Shown: positions 43,668 to 52,733 of the stretch, in pieces
Layout of the letters: each line of letters starts with the position of its first letter
Position numbering within the stretch: the stretch's first letter is position 1
Source: Burkholderiales bacterium
Lineage (GTDB): Bacteria; Pseudomonadota; Gammaproteobacteria; Burkholderiales; Burkholderiaceae_C
NCBI GenBank assembly: GCA_947446855.1
Contig: CANFIH010000005.1
Span: forward strand, 1 to 62,738
Reading direction: 5' to 3'
Length of the DNA: 62,738 nt
Notes under the pieces: model-generated
Databases searched by the model: none
What the model saw: only the letters and a program-made list of their open reading frames with translations
What the model was told of the DNA's origin: nothing
Translations under genes and position numbers: made by a program

Positions 43668-44561
43668 CTAACCAAACAGCTGGCCCCGCGCCGCATCGGT
43701 AATCGCCACCACGCAGGGGTGGGTGATGCGCCTTTCCACCGATACGGCAAAGAAATCGTCGCGCAGTTCCTCGCTGCGGCCTATCACCTCCACGCCAAAC
43801 TGCTGCACCGTCTCGGCCTCCATCACACTGGGCGCGATGAACACGCCGCGCCCCTCGCGCCCGAAGGCCGTCATCAGCGCGCCGTCGTCAAACTCGCCGA
43901 CGATGCGCGGTGCCAGGCTGTGGCGCGTGAGCCAGCCTTCGAGTTGCTGGCGCACCGAGGCCTGGGCGCCGGGGATCAGCAGGGGCTGGCCGTTCAGGCA
44001 TTGCGGGAAGTCACCTTGCAGCTGGCTTTTGAGCGCCGCAGTGCAGAAGAAACTCATGGCCGTGCCGCCCAGTGGGTGGTTGAAGGCGCGCACGCTCAGG
44101 CGGCGCGACATGGGCTCGTCGGCGAGCACCAGGTCCAGCCGGTTCAGCGCCAGCTGCGCCAGCAGGTCCGGGAACTTGCCTTCGCTGCAAATCAGGCGCA
44201 CCGGCTCGGTCACGTTGAGCGCCGGCTCCAGCAGCCGGTAGGCAATCGACTTGGTCACCGAGTCCGCCACGCCCACCTTGAAGTCCAGCACTTTTTTGCC
44301 TTCGTGGGCGCTGCGCACGGCCGCTTCCAGTTCCGCGCCCAGGGCGAAGATCTGGTCGGCATAGCCCAGCGCCAGTCGCCCGTCTTCGGTCAGCTCCAGG
44401 TTGCGGCCGGCTTTCTTGAACAGCTTGCGGCCCAGCCAATCCTCCAGCAGCTTGATCTGGCCGGACAGGGTGTGCGGGGTGGTGTGCAGTTGTTCGCCCG
44501 CGCGCATCACGCCGCCGGCCTTGGCGGTCACCCAGAAATACAGCAGGTGTTTGTAATTCAT
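43668..44561 (-). CDS. LysR family regulator, NhaR type
   Basis: A 297-residue LysR regulator. The N-terminus MNYKHLLYFWVTAKAGGVMRAGEQLHTTPHTLSGQIKLLEDWLG is closely NhaR-like. NhaR controls sodium/proton antiport in enterobacteria. Here it is divergent from an Rrf2 gene and lies between sulfate and sulfonate transport genes, so control of sulfur genes is equally possible. The intergenic DNA has an AAAAGT-n3-ACTTTT dyad (44587-44601). ATG at 44561. Confidence 0.9.
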   Translation of the reverse strand: MNYKHLLYFWVTAKAGGVMRAGEQLHTTPHTLSGQIKLLEDWLGRKLFKKAGRNLELTEDGRLALGYADQIFALGAELEAAVRSAHEGKKVLDFKVGVADSVTKSIAYRLLEPALNVTEPVRLICSEGKFPDLLAQLALNRLDLVLADEPMSRRLSVRAFNHPLGGTAMSFFCTAALKSQLQGDFPQCLNGQPLLIPGAQASVRQQLEGWLTRHSLAPRIVGEFDDGALMTAFGREGRGVFIAPSVMEAETVQQFGVEVIGRSEELRDDFFAVSVERRITHPCVVAITDAARGQLFG

Positions 44562-44586
44562 CGCATAAACCGAAGTGAAATTATTA

Positions 44587-44601
44587 AAAGTACGACTTTT
44601 C
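44587..44601. promoter_or_regulatory. Dyad between the divergent NhaR-type and Rrf2 genes
   Basis: A perfect inverted repeat AAAAGT-ACG-ACTTTT in the AT-rich part of the 107-base divergent intergenic region. It could be an operator or part of overlapping promoters; the short arms do not identify a regulator. Confidence 0.4.
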
Positions 44602-44668
44602 ACGAAGCATTGTCCCACCTACATTCAAACCTCACCAGCGCCTTCGCGCTGACATAGGAGTGAAAACC

Positions 44669-45193
44669 ATGCGACTCAGTACCCGTGGACGTTTTGCCAT
44701 TACCGCCATGATCGACCTGGCCTTGCGTGAAAAAGGCTACCCCGTGCCCCTGTCCGACCTGGCCCTGCGCCACGGCATTTCCCTGTCCTACCTGGAGCAG
44801 GTGTTTGCCAAGCTGCGCCAGCACAGCCTGGTGGAAAGCACGCGCGGCCCCGGCGGCGGCTACGCCCTGGGCTTTCGCGGCGACAGCATCACCGTGGCCG
44901 ACATCATCGGCGCCATCGAGGAAGTGGGCGATCTGCAGGGTGCGCGCAAAGCGCGCGTCGGCGTGCTCGATACCCAGGCGCTGTGGGACTCGCTGAATTC
45001 CGCCGTGTTTGAACACATGAAAACCATCACGCTCAAGAGCCTGGCCGATGACCAGCGCGCCCATGGCTTCCAGGTGAAAGAGCGGCGCAAGACCACCAAG
45101 GGCGTGATGCCGGTGACCCTGCCCACACGCCAGATGCCGCGCCCCATGGTGCCCAACTCGGTGTTTGCGCTGGGGCAGTCCTTCGGTCTGTGA
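44669..45193 (+). CDS. Rrf2 family regulator without Fe-S cysteines
   Basis: A 174-residue Rrf2 protein. The winged helix domain MRLSTRGRFAITAMIDLALREKGYPVPLSDLALRHGISLSYLEQVFAKLRQHSLVESTRGPGGGYAL is close to IscR. The three Cys that bind an iron-sulfur cluster in IscR, expected near residues 92-104, are all absent (sequence DLQGARKARVGVLDTQALWDS). It may therefore resemble CymR-like sulfur regulators. It lies just before tauA, same direction. ATG at 44669 with AGGAG eight bases upstream. Confidence 0.9.
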   Translation: MRLSTRGRFAITAMIDLALREKGYPVPLSDLALRHGISLSYLEQVFAKLRQHSLVESTRGPGGGYALGFRGDSITVADIIGAIEEVGDLQGARKARVGVLDTQALWDSLNSAVFEHMKTITLKSLADDQRAHGFQVKERRKTTKGVMPVTLPTRQMPRPMVPNSVFALGQSFGL

Positions 45194-45329
45194 GCGCGCG
45201 CTGAGCCGTCTTCTGCAGGATTCACATATGCAATGTTGAAAACGGTCTTTGTTCAATCCGGGGTCTGTCCCTACAGTTTGTTTCAGGGCGCAAATTCGCG
45301 CACCGATGAACTGTTAAAGGACACCGCAT

Positions 45330-46343
45330 ATGAAGATCGTAAAAAAACTGCTCACCGCCACCGTGGGTGCACTGGCACTGGCTGGCGCGCTCAGCGCCGC
45401 CGCTGCCGACAAACCCGTGGTGGTGGCCTACCAGACCGACGCACTGCCTTCCTCGCTGGGCATTGCCAACGGCGACTTTGAAAAAGCCACCGGCAGCAGG
45501 ATTGACTTTCGCAAGTTCAACTCCGGTGGCGAAATTTTTGCGGCCATCGCTTCTGGCGACGTGCAGGTCGGCTATGTGGGCTCCAGCCCCTACGCCGCTG
45601 CCACCTCACGCGGTCTGGACGTCAAGGCCTTTTACCTGGCCTCCATCTCCGGCACCGATGAGGCGCTGGTGGTGCGCAACGGCTCCGGCATCAACAGCGT
45701 GGCCGACCTCAAGGGCAAGAAGCTCGCGGCCGCGCCCGTGTCTACCGACCATTACCAGCTGCTGGCGCTGATCAAGAGCCAGGGATTGACCGAAAAAGAC
45801 GTGCAGGTGTTTGCCATTCCCCAGCCGGAAATCGTGGCCGCCTACAACCGCGGCGATATCGATGGTGGCTTTGTCTGGGACCCGGCGCTGACCGAATTGA
45901 AAAAGACCGGCAAGGTCCTGGTCACCTCCAAGGAAGTCGCTGAAAAAGGCGCACCCACCTTCTCCGCCTGGGTTGCCACCGGCGCCTTTGCCAAAGAGCA
46001 CCCGGAGTTCCTCAAGGCCTTTGCCGGCGTGATCGAAAAGCACACCCATTCCTTTGTGCACGACAAGGCGGCCTGGAACAAGGACAGCGAAAACGCCAAG
46101 CAACTCGCCAAATTGCTGGGTGGTACGCCGGCCGATCAGGCTGCGGGGCTGCTCAACCTGAATCTGGTGCCGCTGAACGCGCAGGCGTCGGATGCCTGGC
46201 TGGGCGGTGGCGAGAAATCCGGCATTGCCAAGATCCTGAAGGAAACCTCGGTGTTCCTGAAAGAGCAGAAGAAGATTTCGGACGTGCTGCCCAGTTACGC
46301 CCCGTTCGTGACAGCCACCGCCGTCGCATCCCTGAAGAAGTAA
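45330..46343 (+). CDS. tauA: Taurine/sulfonate ABC transporter substrate-binding protein
   Basis: A 337-residue binding protein with signal peptide ([27 protein letters not shown]) and TauA-like mature sequence ([66 protein letters not shown]). It should bind taurine or another aliphatic sulfonate. First gene of tauABC here. A strong hairpin follows its stop, which may raise its expression above that of tauBC. Confidence 0.93.
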   Translation: MKIVKKLLTATVGALALAGALSAAAADKPVVVAYQTDALPSSLGIANGDFEKATGSRIDFRKFNSGGEIFAAIASGDVQVGYVGSSPYAAATSRGLDVKAFYLASISGTDEALVVRNGSGINSVADLKGKKLAAAPVSTDHYQLLALIKSQGLTEKDVQVFAIPQPEIVAAYNRGDIDGGFVWDPALTELKKTGKVLVTSKEVAEKGAPTFSAWVATGAFAKEHPEFLKAFAGVIEKHTHSFVHDKAAWNKDSENAKQLAKLLGGTPADQAAGLLNLNLVPLNAQASDAWLGGGEKSGIAKILKETSVFLKEQKKISDVLPSYAPFVTATAVASLKK

Positions 46344-46363
46344 GCGCTTTTTCAAACCCTCTA

Positions 46364-46393
46364 CGCCGCGCGGTGGGTAAGCACCGCGCGGCG
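46364..46393. terminator. Strong hairpin between tauA and tauB
   Basis: A perfect 12-bp GC-rich stem (CGCCGCGCGGTG with CACCGCGCGGCG) around a 6-base loop, 21 bases after the tauA stop and about 34 before tauB. Without a long T-tract it is more likely an mRNA-stabilising or partial-termination structure than a full terminator. Confidence 0.65.
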
Positions 46394-46426
46394 TTGCGTC
46401 TTGCAAAACCACCACGAGAACAGCCC

Positions 46427-47218
46427 ATGTTGAAAGTTGATAACGCCAGTGTCTTTTTTGCCGCCCGCGATGGCCGGGCCGTGCAGGCGCTGGACCGCGT
46501 GTCGCTGGATATTCCCAACGGCGGCTTTGTCGTCGCGCTGGGTACTTCGGGTTGCGGCAAGTCCACGCTGCTCAACGCCATGGCCGGCTTTTTGCCGCTG
46601 TCGAGCGGCAGCATCACGCTGGACGGCGCACCGGTGACCCAGCCCGGGGCCGAGCGTGGCGTGGTGTTCCAGAAGGACAGCCTGCTGCCCTGGAAATCGG
46701 TGCTGGACAACGTGGCGCTGGGTTTGAAGTTTGCCGGTGTGCCGCGCAGTGAGCGCACCGAACGCGCCCACGCCTTGCTGCGCCTGGTCGGCCTGCAGGA
46801 CTTTGCCAAGGCAGCGCCCTATGAACTTTCGGGCGGCATGCGCCAGCGCGTGGGCCTGGCGCGGGCCCTGGCACCGGACCCCAAAATTTTGCTGATGGAC
46901 GAACCCTTTGGCGCGCTCGACAGCATGACGCGCGAGCAAATGCAGGAGCTGCTGGTGTCGGTGTGGGCCCGCACCGGCAAGCAGGTGTTCTTCATCACCC
47001 ATTCGATTGAAGAGGCGCTGTTTCTGGGCACGCAGGTCATCGTCATGTCGCCGCGCCCCGGGCGCATCGTGGCGCGTTTTGAGGTGGACTTTGTGCGCCG
47101 CTTTGCGAGGGACCGCGATGCCCGCACCATCAAAACTCTGCCCGTTTTTTCCGAACTGCGCGAAGAGATCCGCGCCATCGTGCACCAGACCGAAGACCAG
47201 GAGCTAGCCAACGTATGA
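46427..47218 (+). CDS. tauB: Taurine/sulfonate ABC transporter ATP-binding protein
   Basis: A 263-residue ATPase: Walker [18 protein letters not shown], signature [15 protein letters not shown], Walker [22 protein letters not shown], and H-loop [14 protein letters not shown]. It belongs to the TauB/SsuB branch and energises sulfonate import. ATG at 46427. Its stop overlaps the tauC start (ATGA). Confidence 0.94.
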   Translation: MLKVDNASVFFAARDGRAVQALDRVSLDIPNGGFVVALGTSGCGKSTLLNAMAGFLPLSSGSITLDGAPVTQPGAERGVVFQKDSLLPWKSVLDNVALGLKFAGVPRSERTERAHALLRLVGLQDFAKAAPYELSGGMRQRVGLARALAPDPKILLMDEPFGALDSMTREQMQELLVSVWARTGKQVFFITHSIEEALFLGTQVIVMSPRPGRIVARFEVDFVRRFARDRDARTIKTLPVFSELREEIRAIVHQTEDQELANV

Positions 47219-48102
47219 CCGACCTTGCCGCACAACTTTCCGTGTTTCAGCACATAGACGCCAGCGCCACCGTCATGCTGCCCGAAGCCAAAACCCCCAC
47301 GCCCACTCTGGTGAAAATGCGCAGCTTTGGCATCGGCGAAGGCCGCACCGTTTGCATCAGCCTGGCCACCGGCATTGCCATCTTGAGCCTCTGGTGGCTG
47401 CTGGCGCAGACCGGCTGGGTGCCGCATTTGTTTCTGCCCACACCGGCCGAAGTCATCACGATGGCGCAAAACATCTGGGAAGACGGCTACGCCAATGCCA
47501 CGCTGTGGGAGCATGTGTCGGCCAGCCTGGCGCGCATCCTCTCGGCTGCAGCCATTGCCGTGCTGCTGGGCATTCCGGTGGGCCTGCTGATGGGCCTGAA
47601 CCGCTGGGCCAAGGGCGTGCTGGACACACCCATCGAGTTCTACTGGCCGCTGCCGCCACTGGCCTATTTGCCGCTGATGATCATCTGGCTGGGCATTGGC
47701 GAGGCCTCCAAGATCACCCTGCTGACGCTGGCCATGTTTGCGCCCATAGCTCTCTCGGCCCAGGCCGGCGTGCGCGCCCTGCCGCAGGAGCGGGTGAATG
47801 CCGCGCTCGCATTGGGGGCCACACGCTGGCAACTGTTTCTTGAGGTGGTACTGCCTTCCGCCCTGCCGGAAATCCTGACCGGCATCCGCATTGCGCTGGG
47901 CGTGGGCTGGGGCACGCTGGTGGCCGCCGAGCTGATTGCCGCCAACCGCGGCATCGGCTTCATGATCATGTCGGCCTCGCACTTTTTGGCCACCGACGCG
48001 GTGTTTGTCGGCATCGGCGTGATTGCGGTGTGCGCCTTCAGCTTCACCCTGGCCATGCGAATGCTGGAGGGCGCACTGGTGCCTTGGAAGGGCAAGAGTT
48101 AG
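47215..48102 (+). CDS. tauC: Taurine/sulfonate ABC transporter permease
   Basis: A 295-residue permease. After a 45-residue cytoplasmic N-terminus come six transmembrane helices with the EAA loop [54 protein letters not shown], typical of TauC/SsuC. Its start overlaps tauB. No tauD follows; a TauD-like gene is 7 kb away at 55132. Confidence 0.93.
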   Translation: MTDLAAQLSVFQHIDASATVMLPEAKTPTPTLVKMRSFGIGEGRTVCISLATGIAILSLWWLLAQTGWVPHLFLPTPAEVITMAQNIWEDGYANATLWEHVSASLARILSAAAIAVLLGIPVGLLMGLNRWAKGVLDTPIEFYWPLPPLAYLPLMIIWLGIGEASKITLLTLAMFAPIALSAQAGVRALPQERVNAALALGATRWQLFLEVVLPSALPEILTGIRIALGVGWGTLVAAELIAANRGIGFMIMSASHFLATDAVFVGIGVIAVCAFSFTLAMRMLEGALVPWKGKS

Positions 48103-48225
48103 CGCCTGGCCCGCAAATTGCTATTTCGTGGTGGTTACGTTTCACTCCGGTTGATCATCGTCAACTTGACGTGCTAAGGTCCTAGCCACAATGCACATTC
48201 ACCCTATGTCACACAGGAGCCCACC

Positions 48226-48651
48226 ATGGCAACGACAAAAAAACCAGTAACCGCCGCTGCCCCCAAAGTAGTTCCCGCCGTTAGCGCCAAGCCTGTCGCG
48301 AAGTCTGTGGCGGCCAAGCCGGCTACACCCAAGGCTGTGCCCGCCGCCAAGACATTGGCTGCCAAGGCAGCCCCCAAAGTGGCTGCAAGCCCGGTGGTCG
48401 CTGCCAAGCCTGTTGCCGTAAAAGCTGCAGCAACCGCAGCACCGGTGGTCAAGGCCAAGGCGCCTGCCAGGAAAAAGGCAGCACCGGTTGCCAAAGTAGT
48501 GGATCCGGCTCAGCGCGCCAACTACATCGAAGTGGCCGCCTTCTACATTGCCGAGCGCCGCGGCTTTGCGCCTGGTGATGCGCAACAGGACTACCTGGAC
48601 GCTGCGGCCGAGATCGACCGCCTGATTGCCGACGGCCACTTCGGCCAGTAA
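48226..48651 (+). CDS. DUF2934 protein with Ala/Lys/Pro-rich histone-like tail
   Basis: A 141-residue protein. The first 88 residues are an Ala-Lys-Pro-Val repeat like those of histone H1-like bacterial proteins (many AAKP and PVVAAKP units). The C-terminus RANYIEVAAFYIAERRGFAPGDAQQDYLDAAAEIDRLIADGHFGQ is a DUF2934 domain. The tail would bind DNA or RNA non-specifically; the function of DUF2934 is unknown. ATG at 48226 has AGGAG upstream. Confidence 0.85.
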   Translation: MATTKKPVTAAAPKVVPAVSAKPVAKSVAAKPATPKAVPAAKTLAAKAAPKVAASPVVAAKPVAVKAAATAAPVVKAKAPARKKAAPVAKVVDPAQRANYIEVAAFYIAERRGFAPGDAQQDYLDAAAEIDRLIADGHFGQ

Positions 48652-48825
48652 GACCCACCACCGGCGCTGCTGCACTAAGTGCAGCCGGGCCGGGACCGGC
48701 TCGCACCCCGTTTGCTTGTACCGCAGCCCGTGCCACCACGCCCTGTTGCGTGCTTGTGTCGTGGCCCTTGTGAGACCTCAGCGCACGCTCATTCCAATGC
48801 CCAAGTTGCCCGCGGGAAGCCTGGC

Positions 48826-49644
48826 TCAGGGTTTCACAAACTTCAGGGTCATGCGGTCGCTCTCGCCGATGGCCTGGTAGCGCTCCCGGTCGACTTCCTT
48901 GTTGGCATAGCCAGGCGGCAGGGCCCAGACGCCGCCCGCATGGTCGGCCTTGTCTTGGGGGTTGGCATTGATCTCGGAGCTGGCCTCCAGGCGTAAGCCA
49001 GCCTCCTGCGCGATACGGGTCACATAGGCCTGGTGCATATAGCCCGTGCTGCTGGTGGCGTCCTGCGCCTTGTCGGCGGGCAAGCGGTGCTCCACCACGC
49101 CCAACACGCCACCGGGCTTCAGGCTGCGGTAGGCACTGGCGAACACGGCGCGCACACCGGCGTCGCCCTGGTCCATCCAGTTGTGCACATTGCGAAAGGT
49201 CAGCACCAGGTCGGCGCTGCCGGGCTCGGCGTAGTCCAGCCGGGCCGGTGGTGCAAACACGCCGATACGAACCTGGTCGGACCAGTCCGGGCTGGCCGCC
49301 AGTTTGGCCTTGAGGCGCTCCAGGCTTTTGATGGTTTCCGGCTTGGTGGAATCCGGGTCGTCGGCCGCCAGAATCAGCTGCCCCTTGTCCCGCAAATAGG
49401 GCGCCAGGATTTCGGTGTACCAGCCGCCGCCGGGGCTGATCTCCACCACCCGGCTGTCAGGGCGCAGCCCGAAGAAGGTCAAGGTCTCATAGGGGTGGCG
49501 CCAGGTGTCGCGTGCGGCGTAGGCCGGCGTGCGACCCGGGTTGGCAATGGCCTGCCGGAGCGCCGTATCCGTATCGGCCTGCACGCCCACGCAGGGGCCC
49601 AGCACCAGCAGGGCGGTCAATAGCAATTTCTTCATGGAGCGCAT
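48826..49644 (-). CDS. Exported class I SAM-dependent methyltransferase-like protein
   Basis: A 272-residue protein. A signal peptide (MRSMKKLLLTALLVLGPCVG) precedes a methyltransferase fold with VVEISPGGGWYTEILAPYLRDKGQ, DLVLTFRNVHNWM and SLKPGGVLGVVEHR. A periplasmic SAM methyltransferase is unexpected because SAM is cytoplasmic; this family (periplasmic methyltransferase-like) recurs in proteobacteria and its reaction is unknown. ATG at 49644 has AAGGAAAC upstream. Follows the cytochrome b561 gene. Confidence 0.86.
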   Translation of the reverse strand: MRSMKKLLLTALLVLGPCVGVQADTDTALRQAIANPGRTPAYAARDTWRHPYETLTFFGLRPDSRVVEISPGGGWYTEILAPYLRDKGQLILAADDPDSTKPETIKSLERLKAKLAASPDWSDQVRIGVFAPPARLDYAEPGSADLVLTFRNVHNWMDQGDAGVRAVFASAYRSLKPGGVLGVVEHRLPADKAQDATSSTGYMHQAYVTRIAQEAGLRLEASSEINANPQDKADHAGGVWALPPGYANKEVDRERYQAIGESDRMTLKFVKP

Positions 49645-49738
49645 GGTCTGTTTCCTTTCAGAACCCGCCAATACAAGCAGGCCCATGCGAATGCGTGGGC
49701 CCGCCTGATTCTGGCCCCTTGGCCCTGCCGAAACCGGC

Positions 49739-50308
49739 TCAGCGTGAGAATTTTTCCGGCAACATGGACAGGAGCACGCCATCTTTCAAAAACATGTGGT
49801 GGTAGATCGCAGCCACCGCGTGCAGGCCGGCCAGCCAGATCAGCACGTCGCCCAGCAGGCCGTGTACATCACCCCAGTCGGCCAGCTTCGCGAACACGGA
49901 GTTGGCAATCAGCGGCATCTGGTCCACACGCACACCGCCCAGCAGTGTCAGCGGATGGCCTTCGCTGCCAAGAGCCAGCAGTGCACTGCCGGGCAGTGCC
50001 AGCAGCACGGCCCACAGGGCCAGGTGCATCAGCCTGGATGCCAGTGCCATCCAGCCAGCGGATTCGGATTGCGGCGCTGCCGGACGCAAGGCGACCCAGA
50101 CCAGGCGCAGCAGCGTTACCGCAAACACAAAGATGCCCAGGGTCTCGTGCCAGACGATGTCACTGCGGGTGGCAGGGTCCAGGCCCTGGCGCATGAGGCG
50201 GCCGAAGTGTTCGGGGCCGAGGACGAAGGCAATGCTCACGGCCATGGCCGTGAGCCAGTGAAAGGCGCGGCTGAGGGCGTCGTAGCGGGGTGTGGATTGC
50301 AAGTTCAT
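49739..50308 (-). CDS. Cytochrome b561 family protein
   Basis: A 189-residue membrane cytochrome of the CybB/YceJ type with four hydrophobic helices. Candidate heme-ligand His residues are FHWLTAMAVS near residue 17, WHETLGIFVFAVTLLRL near residue 53, and the pair HGLLGDVLIWLAGLHAVAAIYHH near residues 149-163. It transfers electrons in the cytoplasmic membrane; the partner is unknown. Upstream of the exported methyltransferase-like gene. Confidence 0.92.
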   Translation of the reverse strand: MNLQSTPRYDALSRAFHWLTAMAVSIAFVLGPEHFGRLMRQGLDPATRSDIVWHETLGIFVFAVTLLRLVWVALRPAAPQSESAGWMALASRLMHLALWAVLLALPGSALLALGSEGHPLTLLGGVRVDQMPLIANSVFAKLADWGDVHGLLGDVLIWLAGLHAVAAIYHHMFLKDGVLLSMLPEKFSR

Positions 50309-50460
50309 CAGGAGTCCTTTTTATCAATACGGCGCCAGTATGCCGCCGCTTTGTTAAGCCCCGATTAATTGCAGCACGTCACCACAAGCGGTGTTGACAG
50401 GGTGATCCGGCCGGCACTTCCTGCGGCTTGGCGCTCGATGCGCTGGCAGGGCGCAGACAA

Positions 50461-50490
50461 AAAAAGAGCGACCCGCAGGTCGCTCTTTTT
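50461..50490 (-). terminator. Terminator of the encapsulin operon
   Basis: A perfect stem GAGCGACC (50466-50473) and GGTCGCTC (50478-50485) around a CGCA loop, with A5 on the left and T5 on the right. It ends 20 bases past the desulfurase stop on the minus strand. The symmetric tracts would let it work in both directions. Confidence 0.9.
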
Positions 50491-50510
50491 CACAGCAGGG
50501 CAGCAGATCC

Positions 50511-52733
50511 TCAGTGACTGCGCGCCGAACTCAGCCGTCGCACCACTGCGATCATCCGGTCCACCTCTTCGCAGGTGTTGTAGAACGCCAGCGAAGGCCG
50601 CACCGTGGTCTCCACACCCATGCGCCGCAGGATGGGCTGCGCGCAGTGGTGGCCGGAGCGCACCGCAATGCCTTCGTCGTTCAAGGCCTTGCCCACTTCT
50701 TCGGTGGTGTAGCCCTTGAGCACAAAGGACAGCACGCTGGCCTTTTCATGGGCCGTGCCAATCAGCCGCACACCGGGGATCGGTTTGAGCAGATGCGTGG
50801 CATAGGCCAGGAGGTCATGCTCGTAGCGCGCGATATTTTCCAGGCCCAGCCGCTGCACATAGTCGATGGCCGCACCCAGACCCACCGCGTCAGCGATGTT
50901 GCCGGTGCCTGCCTCGAACTTATTTGGAGGCGGCTGGAATACGGTGCGCTCAAAGGTCACGTCGGCAATCATGTTGCCTCCGCCCTGCCAGGGGGGCATG
51001 GCGTCGAGCAGCGCGCGCTTTCCGTAGACCACACCAATGCCGGTGGGGCCGAACAGCTTGTGCCCGGAGAACACAAAGAAGTCCGCACCCATGTCCTGCA
51101 CATTCACCCGCATGTGGCTGACCGATTGCGCACCGTCCACCAGCGCGATGGCGCCGGCACGGTGGGCGAGTTCCACAATCTCTTTGACTGGCACCACGGT
51201 GCCGAGTGCGTTGGAGACCTGTGTTACGGCCACAATTTTCGTGCGGTCGTTCAAGAGCTTTTTGTACTCGTCGATCAAGACCTGGCCGGAGTCGTCCACC
51301 GGGATCACCCGGATCTTCGCGCCCTTTTGTGCTGCGAGTTGCTGCCAGGGCACGATGTTGGCGTGGTGTTCCAGGTTCGAGACGATGATCTCGTCGCCCT
51401 CCAGCACGTTCTGCACCCCCCAGGTCTTGGCCACCAGGTTGATGGCCTCGGTGGCGCCGCGCACGAAGATGATCTCGTCCACGCTGCCGGCACCCAGGAA
51501 GGTGCGCACTTTTTCACGCGCGCCTTCATAGGCATCGGTAGCACGCGCCGCCAGCTCATGTGCTGCACGGTGGATATTCGAATTCTCATGTTCGTAAAAA
51601 TACGAGATCCGGTCGATCACCGCCTTGGGCTTGTGTGTGGTGGCCGCGTTGTCAAACCACACCAGCTGCTTGCCGTTGACGCGTTCCTGCAGGATGGGGA
51701 AATCCCGGCGGACCGCGTGGACGTCAAAGGCCGGATGGCGTGAGGCGTCGAGCTCAGGATCGCGCCCGGCGTAAGCGTTGGGGTCACGCTGGGGCTCCAG
51801 AAAGTAGAAGGGTCCTGCCGCCTGCGCACCGCCGGCAACCGGTGCAGAACCAGAACTTGCAGGCTGCGCTGCGCTTGCGTGAGCCGGTATACGCGGGTTG
51901 TTGCTCAGCAGCGCACGCAAATCGTCGGCACCGGGCAGCCCGAAGGAATGCGCGGTGACACGGTCTTCGCGTGGCACGCTGTACTCGTTCAGCTTGGATG
52001 GATAACCGTTGCCGCTGTTGACGAAGTAGAACGGCGAAGCTTCAGCCGGCGCCGGGGCAGTAGCACCGTCTGCTAGCAGCGCTGCACTGCCAGCAGTCAC
52101 CGCAGCCGAGTCACCAATGCCCGGAGCGGCCGGCACGGACGCACCTCCCGCGGTGGGCTTCGATGGCGCAGTTGCGGGTGCCGATTGCGGCGAGGTTGTG
52201 CCCGCGCCTTGCGGCACACCCAGTGTCTGGGCGCCGAAGCGGTTGTCCACGGCAGGCGCTACCAGGGTGGCGTTGTCGGGCAGGCCGTTGGGGGCTGCGG
52301 AGTGGGGCACCAGGGATGGTGTGGATGCGCCCAGGTTGAGCGCATTTTGTGGCGTGGTGGGCGCCATATTGGCTCCCGGAGGCGGCGAGCCAAATGGAAA
52401 GGCTGCGGGCGACTGCGGCTCGCGCACCACCGGGCCCAGCGAGCTGCCACCGGGCAGAACGTTTGTGGGCGCAGGTACCCCGCCCAGCGCTGGCGCAGTC
52501 GGTTGCACATTGCCAAACGCCGGTGGCGAGGGCTGCGGCAGACTGCCCAGTGAAGGGGGTGTAGGTGCTTGCGGCAGGCCAGCCGGTGCAGGGGCCGCCG
52601 ACGGAAATTGCGGTGCCTGTCCCGGCAGCGCCGAGAAGAAGGCGCCGGCCAACTGCGTCAGCATGGCGATGTCGGGCAAGCCTGCAGGGGGAGTTCCCCC
52701 CGGCAGATTATTTGTAGGTGTCTGGATAGTCAT
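50511..52733 (-). CDS. Family 2A encapsulin cargo: cysteine desulfurase
   Basis: A 740-residue protein. Residues about 342-740 are a SufS-like, PLP-dependent cysteine desulfurase: the PLP Lys in FSGHKLFGPTG is about 559, the catalytic Cys in RSGHHCAQP about 697. The first 340 residues are a disordered Pro/Ala/Gly-rich extension with the repeated motif SPFYF or GPFYF and NEYSVPREDRV; in family 2A encapsulins this extension loads the enzyme into the shell. It releases sulfur from cysteine inside the compartment. It overlaps the end of the shell gene by 26 bases and is the last gene of the operon. Confidence 0.95.
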   Translation of the reverse strand: MTIQTPTNNLPGGTPPAGLPDIAMLTQLAGAFFSALPGQAPQFPSAAPAPAGLPQAPTPPSLGSLPQPSPPAFGNVQPTAPALGGVPAPTNVLPGGSSLGPVVREPQSPAAFPFGSPPPGANMAPTTPQNALNLGASTPSLVPHSAAPNGLPDNATLVAPAVDNRFGAQTLGVPQGAGTTSPQSAPATAPSKPTAGGASVPAAPGIGDSAAVTAGSAALLADGATAPAPAEASPFYFVNSGNGYPSKLNEYSVPREDRVTAHSFGLPGADDLRALLSNNPRIPAHASAAQPASSGSAPVAGGAQAAGPFYFLEPQRDPNAYAGRDPELDASRHPAFDVHAVRRDFPILQERVNGKQLVWFDNAATTHKPKAVIDRISYFYEHENSNIHRAAHELAARATDAYEGAREKVRTFLGAGSVDEIIFVRGATEAINLVAKTWGVQNVLEGDEIIVSNLEHHANIVPWQQLAAQKGAKIRVIPVDDSGQVLIDEYKKLLNDRTKIVAVTQVSNALGTVVPVKEIVELAHRAGAIALVDGAQSVSHMRVNVQDMGADFFVFSGHKLFGPTGIGVVYGKRALLDAMPPWQGGGNMIADVTFERTVFQPPPNKFEAGTGNIADAVGLGAAIDYVQRLGLENIARYEHDLLAYATHLLKPIPGVRLIGTAHEKASVLSFVLKGYTTEEVGKALNDEGIAVRSGHHCAQPILRRMGVETTVRPSLAFYNTCEEVDRMIAVVRRLSSARSH

